Position numbers and translations under genes: made by a program
Assembly (NCBI GenBank): GCA_009693345.1
Contig: SHXL01000178.1
Coordinates: 1 to 5,632, forward strand
Length of the DNA: 5,632 bases
Direction: 5' to 3'
Source: Betaproteobacteria bacterium
Lineage (GTDB): Bacteria; Pseudomonadota; Gammaproteobacteria; Burkholderiales; SG8-39
Shown here: positions 1-5,090 of the stretch, piece by piece
Layout: every line of letters starts with the position of its first letter
Position numbering within the stretch: the stretch's first letter is position 1
The notes under the pieces: generated by a model
What the model was told of the DNA's origin: nothing
Seen by the model: only the letters and a program-made list of their open reading frames with translations
The model's database searches: none

Positions 1-812
1 CGATGCACCAGGTGCGGCAGGTCGCGCCATTTGTAGTCCCGGTAGAGGAGGAAGGTGACGAGCAACGCGTAGACGCAGGCCACCGCCGCCGATTCGGTGG
101 CGGTGAATACGCCCGACAGGATGCCGCCCATGATGATGAACACCGTGACCAGGCCCCAGAGCGCGTCCAGCACGATTTTCGGGATCTGCGCGAGCGCTAC
201 CGGCTCGGACACGGGGAACTGGCGTTTGTGCGAGGTCCAGAGCACCAGGCCGATCAGGCACAGGCCGAACAGCAGTCCCGGGAGTATGCCTGCAAGAAAC
301 AGGCTCGCGACCGAGATCGTGCCGCCGGCGGCGAGCGAATAAATCACCGCGTTGTGCGAGGGCGGGATCATCAGCGCCTGCACCGAGCCGCAGATGGTGA
401 CATTGGTGGCGAACACGCGCGGGTAACCCTGCTTCACCATCTGCGGGATCATCACCGAGCCGATTGCCGAGGTGTCGGCCACCGACGAGCCCGAGATGCA
501 GCCGAAGAGGGTGCTGGCGAGTACATTGACGACCGCCATGCCGCCGCGGATAAAGCCGACGAACACCTTGGCGAGGTTGATGAGGCGCGTCGCCATGCCG
601 CCCTCGGCCATGATCGCGCCGGCCAGCACGAAGAATGGAATCGCGAGCAGCGCGAAATCGTCGGTGCCGTCGGAAATCTTCAGCATCACCGCTTCCAGCG
701 GAATGTCGACGTACAACGCCGCGACGATCGCGGCAAGGCCGAGTGCGTAGGCGACCGGCACGCCGAGCGCGCACAGCAGCGAGAAGGAGCCGAGCAGGAC
801 CAGGATGTCCAT
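1..812 (-). CDS. dctM: TRAP transporter large permease (DctM family), C-terminus cut by window edge
   Basis: This is the ion-coupled transport channel of a TRAP uptake system in the inner membrane. An open frame of 270 codons begins at the ATG at 812-810 (MDILVLLGSFSLL) and runs off the left edge without a stop. DctM proteins are usually about 425-430 residues, so roughly the last third is missing. Hallmarks seen: hydrophobic helices throughout; AIPFFVLAGAIM at 57-68; GFIRGGMAVVNVLAS at 86-100; the signature FGCISGSSVADTSAIGS at 103-119; IPQM at 122-125; IPPSHN at 149-154, where many homologues have IPPS followed by a hydrophobic residue; and FTATESAAVA at 236-245. The ATG lies 2 bp after the dctQ stop (TAACCATG) with only a weak GGA upstream, so translation is probably coupled to dctQ. 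Substrate specificity is set by DctP and cannot be read from this subunit. No frameshift is visible in the part present. Confidence 0.96.
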   Translation of the reverse strand, partial: MDILVLLGSFSLLCALGVPVAYALGLAAIVAALYVDIPLEAVMLKISDGTDDFALLAIPFFVLAGAIMAEGGMATRLINLAKVFVGFIRGGMAVVNVLASTLFGCISGSSVADTSAIGSVMIPQMVKQGYPRVFATNVTICGSVQALMIPPSHNAVIYSLAAGGTISVASLFLAGILPGLLFGLCLIGLVLWTSHKRQFPVSEPVALAQIPKIVLDALWGLVTVFIIMGGILSGVFTATESAAVACVYALLVTFLLYRDYKWRDLPHLVH

Positions 813-814
813 GG

Positions 815-1339
815 TTATTCCAGGTCCGAGGGCTGGTCGCTGTACATGATGGAGGTTTTCGGCGGCGGGCCGACCCAGACCTTCTCGATGAGGAACAGCA
901 GCGTCAGCAGACCCGCGATCGGGATCGGCATGTAAACGATGCCGACGTGCAATGCCGGAAACTCAGCCATCGTGTTGTACCAGGTGAGTTGGCACAGCCG
1001 CACGCCGTAGCCGAGCATGAACAGAGCGGTCACCGTCATGCAGGCGTCCACCCCCCAGAGCATGGCTTTTCTGACCTTCGCGCTGACCGCGTTGAGCAGG
1101 GCCTCGACCGCGACGTGCACGTTGGCGCGGTACACCGCGGCGCCGCCGAGGAACGAGAACATCACCATCATCACCACCGCCGCCGGCTCGGGCCAGGACA
1201 TGGGGTCGTTCATGGCGTAGCGCATGAACACGCCGGCAGGGATGATCAACGTGATCGCCACCAGCGCGGTCCCGGAAAGGATGACGCAGGCAAGGTAAAG
1301 CCACTCCATAGCCCGCGTGTAGCGGGCTTTGAGCATCAT
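815..1339 (-). CDS. dctQ: TRAP transporter small permease (DctQ family)
   Basis: This is the small membrane subunit that pairs with DctM in the TRAP transporter. The product is 174 residues, normal for the family. Four hydrophobic segments are visible at about residues 13-35, 54-72, 93-112 and 133-152. Family features include MRYAMNDPMSWPEPAA at 39-54, FSFLGGAAVYRANVHVAVE at 61-79 and VYMPIPIAGL near 135-144. The gene lies between dctP (10-bp gap) and dctM (2-bp gap), as expected for one transcript. The start is uncertain. Tandem ATGs stand at 1339-1337 and 1336-1334 with no Shine-Dalgarno sequence upstream (GTTTTTTGAA). A third in-frame ATG at 1309-1307 (MEWLYLACVI) sits directly after a GC-rich hairpin and would place the start nearer the first helix. 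The first ATG is chosen because it lies closest to the dctP stop, which allows coupling. Confidence 0.94.
   Translation of the reverse strand: MMLKARYTRAMEWLYLACVILSGTALVAITLIIPAGVFMRYAMNDPMSWPEPAAVVMMVMFSFLGGAAVYRANVHVAVEALLNAVSAKVRKAMLWGVDACMTVTALFMLGYGVRLCQLTWYNTMAEFPALHVGIVYMPIPIAGLLTLLFLIEKVWVGPPPKTSIMYSDQPSDLE
1310..1328. repeat. GC-rich hairpin inside the 5' end of dctQ
   Basis: AGCCCGC (1310-1316) and GCGGGCT (1322-1328) are perfectly complementary around a 5-nt loop. In the dctQ message the stem lies near codons 4-10 and ends right before the in-frame ATG at 1309. There is no following U-run, so it is not an intrinsic terminator. Confidence 0.5.
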
Positions 1340-1349
1340 TTCAAAAAAC

Positions 1350-2336
1350 TTATTTCGTGTCTTGAATGCGCTTCAGGAGCGCGGCGTACTTGGAGCCGTA
1401 CTTGTCGCGGATCGGCTGCGTGGCGTCGAAAAAGGCCTTCTTGTCCGCGTTCACGAACTGGGTGCCGGCCGCCTTGAGTTTGGTCTCGGCCTCGCCGACG
1501 TAGGCATCCCACAACTGGCGCTGCTCGATCTGCGCCTCGCGCGAGAGCTTGCGCGTCAGCGCCTGGTCTTCCTTGGACATCGTTTCCCAGTTGCGCTTCG
1601 AGAACACGAAAATCTCGGGAATGATCAGGTGCCCGGTAAGGCTGTAAACCTTGCTGACCTGGTAGTGGTTCTGCGCGAGCAGGGTGGGCGGGTTGTTCTC
1701 CGCGCCGTCCACCACGCCGGTCTGCAGCGCGCTGTAGAGTTCGTTGAAGCCCATCGCCACGCCGTTGCCGCCCATCGCGTTCATGGTTTCGACGAACAGC
1801 GGGTTGCCCATCATGCGGATCTTCATGCCCTTCAGATCGGCGGGTTTGCTGACCGGCTTGTTGGAGTAGACGTTGCGCGTGCCGGCGTCCATCCAGCCAA
1901 GCACGATCAGGCGCGAGGTCGGGGCGTTGGAGGTGCGGTCCAGCAGCTCTTGCCCGATCGGGCCGTCGATCACCCTGCGCATGTGGCCTTCGTCGCGGAA
2001 GATAAACGGCATGTTGAACACGTTCAGGTCATCCACCACCGGCCCCATGGCGCCCACCGAGATGCGCGCGATCTGCAGCGCGCCGACCTGAGCCTGCTCG
2101 ATCATCTCCTTCTCGCCGCCGAGCTGCATCGACGGGAACATCTGGATCGAGATGCGGCCGCCGGTCTGCGCCTCCAGCTTCTTGCCCATGCGCTGGATGG
2201 CCTCGACGGTCGGATAACCGAGCGGGTGGACGTCGGAGGCCTTCCAGACCTGTTTTTGCTGCGCTGAGGCAGGCAGGACGAAGGCGGCCGCAAGGCTTGC
2301 TGCAGCGACGGACAACAGCATGTTTCGGCGAAGCAT
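1350..2336 (-). CDS. dctP: TRAP transporter periplasmic solute-binding protein (DctP family)
   Basis: This periplasmic receptor captures the substrate, usually a carboxylate, and delivers it to DctQM. It is 328 residues, normal for the family. Residues 1-25 form a signal peptide: basic MLRRN, a hydrophobic core, and an ASA/QQ cleavage site after residue 25. The RRNMLL start is only weakly Tat-like. The mature part shows FPSMQLGGEKEMIEQAQVG at 67-85, GTRNVYSNKPVSKPADLKGM at about 152-171, KIRMMGNPLFVETMNAMGG at 172-190, and YSALQTGVVDGAENNP at 201-216. R174 matches the near-invariant arginine that salt-bridges the substrate carboxylate in TRAP binding proteins, and N214/N215 lie in the matching binding loop. 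It therefore very likely binds an organic acid. A hexuronate or related sugar acid is suggested by the Udh-like gene opposite, but this is inference. It is the first gene of the dctPQM operon, and the start has a good AGAGGG ribosome-binding site 10 nt upstream. Confidence 0.96.
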   Translation of the reverse strand: MLRRNMLLSVAAASLAAAFVLPASAQQKQVWKASDVHPLGYPTVEAIQRMGKKLEAQTGGRISIQMFPSMQLGGEKEMIEQAQVGALQIARISVGAMGPVVDDLNVFNMPFIFRDEGHMRRVIDGPIGQELLDRTSNAPTSRLIVLGWMDAGTRNVYSNKPVSKPADLKGMKIRMMGNPLFVETMNAMGGNGVAMGFNELYSALQTGVVDGAENNPPTLLAQNHYQVSKVYSLTGHLIIPEIFVFSKRNWETMSKEDQALTRKLSREAQIEQRQLWDAYVGEAETKLKAAGTQFVNADKKAFFDATQPIRDKYGSKYAALLKRIQDTK

Positions 2337-2346
2337 GACAATTTTT

Positions 2347-2352
2347 CCCTCT
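2347..2352 (-). promoter_or_regulatory. Ribosome-binding site of dctP
   Basis: On the minus strand AGAGGG stands 10 nt upstream of the dctP ATG. It is the best Shine-Dalgarno match among the genes whose starts are visible here. It supports the chosen start over the in-frame Met at residue 6. Confidence 0.6.
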
Positions 2353-2353
2353 T

Positions 2354-2386
2354 GTTGAACGGATGGATAATTTATACTCGTTCAAC
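2354..2386. repeat. 8-bp perfect inverted repeat in the divergent promoter, putative operator
   Basis: GTTGAACG (2354-2361) is mirrored exactly by CGTTCAAC (2379-2386) across a 17-bp AT-rich spacer that holds the -10 boxes of both directions. The half-sites are 25 bp apart centre to centre. A dimeric regulator bound here could block both transcripts at once, which fits shared control of transport and metabolism. No regulator gene lies in the window, so its family is unknown. A chance repeat cannot be excluded. Confidence 0.45.
2366..2378 (+). promoter_or_regulatory. Possible -10 boxes of the divergent enzyme operon
   Basis: On the plus strand GATAAT (2366-2371) and TATACT (2373-2378) each match TATAAT at five of six positions. 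No convincing -35 is present at the right distance (TTGTTG at 2352-2357 is a poor match), so an activator may be needed. Either box would start the transcript only about 9-16 nt before the ATG at 2394, leaving a very short leader. Confidence 0.35.
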
Positions 2387-2400
2387 CCCCCTCATGTCCA
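2371..2400 (-). promoter_or_regulatory. Predicted sigma70-type promoter of dctPQM
   Basis: Read on the minus strand, TGGACA (2400-2395, five of six matches to TTGACA) is followed after 18 bp by TATAAA (2376-2371, five of six matches to TATAAT). The expected transcription start is near 2364, giving a leader of roughly 28 nt that contains the dctP ribosome-binding site. The -35 box overlaps the start codon of the divergent dehydrogenase gene. The -10 box lies inside the inverted repeat at 2354-2386. The spacer is 1 bp longer than the ideal. Predicted by eye only. Confidence 0.55.
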
Positions 2401-3374
2401 GAATCCTCCTGACGCACTCGCCGGATACGCTTGCCAACTACTACGGCGAGCGGGCTCTTGCCGGCCTGAAGGCGCTTGGGGACGTGGTGTTGAATCCGGA
2501 TGAAAACCCTCTGGAAGGCGATGCCCTGATTCGTGCCGCCGCGGACTGCGACCTGATCGTCTCCTACCGTCAATCCCCCAGTCCGGCAGCGGTGTTCGAG
2601 CGCCTGCCAAAGCTGGCCGCTTTCCTGCGCTGCGCGATCGATATCCGAAACGTGGACGTGGCGGCGGCGAGCAAGTCCGGCGTGCTGGTGACGCAGGCGA
2701 GCGCGGGATTCGTTACATCGGTGACCGAGTTGGTGGTCGGGTTCATGATCGATCTTTCGCGCCGCGTCACTCCGCATGCTTCTTCTTATCATTCAAAAAA
2801 AATTCCTCAAGCGGTGATGGGCAGGGAATTGCGCGGCAGCACGCTGGGCGTGATCGGCTACGGCGCGATCGGCAGGGAGCTCGTCCGGGTGGCCCGGGCC
2901 CTTGGGATGAGGGTCTTGATCAATGATCCATATGTGAAGGATATCGAGCAGACCCCGATCGATGAACTGCTCGCGCAAAGCGACTTTGTCGTGCCGCTCG
3001 CGGTGGCAACCGCCGAGACGGAGAATCTCATGGGTGAAAAGGAATTCCAGCAAATGAAGCGTGGGGCGTTCTTCATCAACGTCTCGCGCGGAAACCTGGT
3101 GGATGAAGCGGCACTGCTGCGCGCGCTCGATTCGGGCCGCATCGCCGGTTGCGCCATCGATGTAGGCCGCGCCCCGGACCAGCTGCCGACGCCGGCGCTG
3201 GCCGCGCGCCACGATGTGATCGCGACGCCGCATACCGCGGGCCTGACACTGCCCGCCATCGAGCATCAATCGCTGGAGACGGTGGCGCAGGCCGCCGAGA
3301 TCCTCAAGGGGCGGGCGCCGAAGGGCGCAGTAAACGCGGAACACTGGACACGAAAGGCTCTGCTCGGAACATGA
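2394..3374 (+). CDS. D-isomer-specific 2-hydroxyacid dehydrogenase family protein
   Basis: This family reduces 2-oxoacids or oxidises D-2-hydroxyacids with NAD(H) in the cytoplasm. The product is 326 residues, a normal length. The Rossmann motif GYGAIG is at 155-160 and D178 (LINDPY) follows 18 residues later, which favours NADH over NADPH. The catalytic Arg is R232 (NVSRGNLVDE) and the catalytic His is H280 (ATPHTAG). The third family residue, the Glu normally in a DVF..EP motif, is not seen: the stretch reads DVGRAPDQLPTP (256-267), with Ala260/Pro261 in its place and D262 as a possible substitute. The frame continues upstream to a TTG at 2352, but the ATG at 2394 gives the typical family N-terminus MSRILLTHSP. 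No Shine-Dalgarno precedes it, only CCCCCCTC. It heads the enzyme operon, divergent from the TRAP genes, and its stop overlaps the next start by 4 bp. The substrate cannot be named from sequence. Confidence 0.93.
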   Translation: MSRILLTHSPDTLANYYGERALAGLKALGDVVLNPDENPLEGDALIRAAADCDLIVSYRQSPSPAAVFERLPKLAAFLRCAIDIRNVDVAAASKSGVLVTQASAGFVTSVTELVVGFMIDLSRRVTPHASSYHSKKIPQAVMGRELRGSTLGVIGYGAIGRELVRVARALGMRVLINDPYVKDIEQTPIDELLAQSDFVVPLAVATAETENLMGEKEFQQMKRGAFFINVSRGNLVDEAALLRALDSGRIAGCAIDVGRAPDQLPTPALAARHDVIATPHTAGLTLPAIEHQSLETVAQAAEILKGRAPKGAVNAEHWTRKALLGT

Positions 3375-4183
3375 AACGATCGGGATATCTCAAGCGGCCG
3401 GACTGCAGCCTCTATTTTGAGGTCATGGGTGAGGGGCCGGCGATCGTGTTCGCGCACGGCCTGGGCGGCAACCAGCTGTCCTGGTGGCAGCAACTGGCGC
3501 ATTTCTCCGCGCGCCATACCTGCGTCGCGTTCGCCCACCGCGGCTTCACGCCCTCGAGCGCGGTGCCAGGCGCCGCAGCGCCCGCTGCCTATGCAGACGA
3601 TCTGGCGGCTCTGATCGACGAACTTCAGCTGCAAGACGTGCGGCTGGTGGCGCAGTCCATGGGCGGCTGGACCTGCATGGAATACGCGCTGCGCAAGCCC
3701 GGGACGCTGCGCTCGCTGGTGATGGCTTGCACCTCGGGGGCGCTCGACTTCCGCCAGTTGCAAGGCCCGGCCGAAGCGCAGATCGCCGAATGGCTGCAGC
3801 GGGCGCCGAAGACCATGGCCGACCTGGAATCGCGCGGCATCCTGTCCGCTCACGGAGAGCGCATGGCGCGCGAGCAGCCGGTTGCGGCCGTGCTCTATCG
3901 GCAGATCTCCCAGCTTACGCCGGCCGATTTCAAGGCCGCGGTGCGCGGCAGGATCTTCCAGATGCGCGATCGCTCGCCCGCGCTGCTGGCGAACCTGACG
4001 CTGCCGGTGCTGTTCCTGACCGGCGACGAGGACTGCCTGTTCCCGGCGGCCGCCGGCCCGGGATTCGCCGCGCTGGCACCCAGGGGCCGCGCGGTGTGCG
4101 TGCGCGAGGCGGGGCATTCGGTGTATTTCGAGCGCCCGGCCGAGTTCAACCGAATCGTCGATGAATTCCATGAAGCAAGCTGA
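3371..4183 (+). CDS. Alpha/beta-fold hydrolase, possible lactonase or esterase
   Basis: This is a cytoplasmic serine hydrolase of 270 residues, typical of the single-domain alpha/beta hydrolase family. The oxyanion-hole motif is AHGLGGNQ (28-35). The nucleophile elbow is AQSMGG (94-99), with Ser96 as nucleophile; the first position is Ala where GxSxG has Gly. The acid is probably Asp219 in LTGDED (216-221) and the base His249 in AGHS (247-250), so the triad looks complete. A cap region lies at about 125-205. The usual D-x-RG-x-G strand motif is altered to AHRGFTPSS (55-63). The start ATG overlaps the stop of the upstream dehydrogenase (ATGA), implying translational coupling. The next gene follows after 21 bp. 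The closest remembered relatives are enol-lactonase or esterase-like proteins. Its place between two NAD-linked dehydrogenases makes lactone or ester hydrolysis plausible, but this is inference. Confidence 0.93.
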   Translation: MKRSGYLKRPDCSLYFEVMGEGPAIVFAHGLGGNQLSWWQQLAHFSARHTCVAFAHRGFTPSSAVPGAAAPAAYADDLAALIDELQLQDVRLVAQSMGGWTCMEYALRKPGTLRSLVMACTSGALDFRQLQGPAEAQIAEWLQRAPKTMADLESRGILSAHGERMAREQPVAAVLYRQISQLTPADFKAAVRGRIFQMRDRSPALLANLTLPVLFLTGDEDCLFPAAAGPGFAALAPRGRAVCVREAGHSVYFERPAEFNRIVDEFHEAS

Positions 4184-4204
4184 GCGCAACCTGAAGACCA
4201 TTCC

Positions 4205-5053
4205 ATGAAAACCATCCTGATTACCGGCGCCGCGGGCGATGTCGGCACGCACCTGCGCCGCGAGCTGGCGGGGAAGTACGCCTTGAAGGTTTCCGATCTT
4301 CGCCCGTTGAAGAAAATCAACCAGGAAGAAAAATTCCTGCGCGCCGACATCTCGAAAATGGCCGACGCCCTGCGCATCACCAAGGGCGTGGACGCGATCG
4401 TTCACCTGGGCGGCTACTCGGTCGAGGGCCCCTGGAAAGGAATTCTCAACGCCAACATCATTGGCTGCTACAACGTGTTCGAGGCCGCGCGGCGCAACGG
4501 TGTCAAGCGGATCCTCTTTCCCACTTCCAATCACGCCACCGGTTTCTACCGACGTGACCAGACTATCGACCACCGCGTTTACCCGAAGCCCGACAGCCGC
4601 TACGGCGTTTCCAAGGTGTTTGGCGAGGCGCTCGCCAGCCTGTACGCCGACAAATACGGCATGCAGATGTTCTGCATGCGGATCGGCAACGTCGGCCCGG
4701 CGCCCATCGACAAGCGGCGACTATCGATCCTGTTCACGCCGCGCGACCTCGCCCAACTCGTCACCATCGGCATCGAGCATCCGCAGATCCGTTTCGAAAT
4801 CGTCTATGGCGTCTCGGGCAACCAGCGCAGCTGGTACGACAACTCAAACGCGATCCGTCTGGGCTACAAGCCGCAGGATGACTCGGAAACCTTTGCGGCA
4901 GAAGTCCTGCGGCGCGAGCAGCCCGGCGACCCGACCGCGGAGCAGTACCAGGGCGGCATGTTCGTGGTCGCGGAGGAGATTCCGAACCCCGCGTCGCTGC
5001 CGAAGAAAAAGCCGGCGCGCTCCAGGTTGGCGCACAACGGCAGGAAGAAATGA
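4205..5053 (+). CDS. NAD-dependent epimerase/dehydratase family oxidoreductase, uronate dehydrogenase (Udh)-like
   Basis: Uronate dehydrogenase oxidises D-glucuronate or D-galacturonate with NAD+ to an aldarolactone. The product is 282 residues. It has the Rossmann motif TGAAGDVG (7-14), Asp31 placed to bind the NAD ribose, and the catalytic YGVSK (Tyr133, Lys137). Several blocks match my recollection of Agrobacterium Udh: IVHLGGYSVE (65-74), NIIGCYNVFEAAR (84-96), SNHATGFY (108-115), MRIGN (158-162), WYDNS (210-214) and LGYKPQD (219-225). The Ser72, Ser108-Asn109-His110 and Arg159 positions match Udh substrate-contact residues. The protein runs about 20 residues past the usual end in a basic tail (PKKKPARSRLAHNGRKK). 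It is the last gene of the three-gene operon, 21 bp after the hydrolase, with no strong ribosome-binding site. Other sugar-acid or sugar dehydrogenases of this family remain possible, so the family call is firmer than the substrate. Confidence 0.9.
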   Translation: MKTILITGAAGDVGTHLRRELAGKYALKVSDLRPLKKINQEEKFLRADISKMADALRITKGVDAIVHLGGYSVEGPWKGILNANIIGCYNVFEAARRNGVKRILFPTSNHATGFYRRDQTIDHRVYPKPDSRYGVSKVFGEALASLYADKYGMQMFCMRIGNVGPAPIDKRRLSILFTPRDLAQLVTIGIEHPQIRFEIVYGVSGNQRSWYDNSNAIRLGYKPQDDSETFAAEVLRREQPGDPTAEQYQGGMFVVAEEIPNPASLPKKKPARSRLAHNGRKK

Positions 5054-5090
5054 GTTCTTCCCGGCCCGTGACAAGCTGCGCAGCGGACCG
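5054..5090. other. Short convergent intergenic gap without a clear terminator
   Basis: These 37 bp separate the convergent Udh-like and EF-G-like genes. They contain a 10-bp palindrome GCTGCGCAGC (5075-5084). A 6-bp inverted repeat GCGGAC/GTCCGC (5083-5088 and 5097-5102) straddles the EF-G stop codon. Neither is followed by a T-run in either direction, so no intrinsic terminator can be called. Confidence 0.4.

Noticed and set aside
81..105. Near-perfect 25-bp palindrome CACCGCC...GGCGGTG
   Set aside because: It falls on codons of the conserved FTATESAAVA stretch of DctM. GC-rich Thr/Ala/Val codons explain it without a regulatory role.
3..935. 310-residue plus-strand open frame at the left end
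   Set aside because: It is antisense to dctM and dctQ, which have clear family signatures and operon spacing. The composition (Arg, His, Asp, Gln-rich) is that of a shadow.
1329..2267. 312-residue plus-strand open frame opposite dctP
   Set aside because: dctP on the other strand has a signal peptide, family motifs and a ribosome-binding site. The antisense frame shows no domain.
2352..2393. Extended dehydrogenase start at the TTG at 2352
   Set aside because: It would add 14 residues unlike the family N-terminus, has no ribosome-binding site, and would place coding sequence over the promoter and inverted repeat.
3266..4573. 435-residue minus-strand open frame across the hydrolase and Udh-like genes
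   Set aside because: It lies antisense to two well-supported enzymes with intact motifs. Its translation is Arg/His/Gln/Gly-rich without recognisable domains, typical of a high-GC shadow frame.
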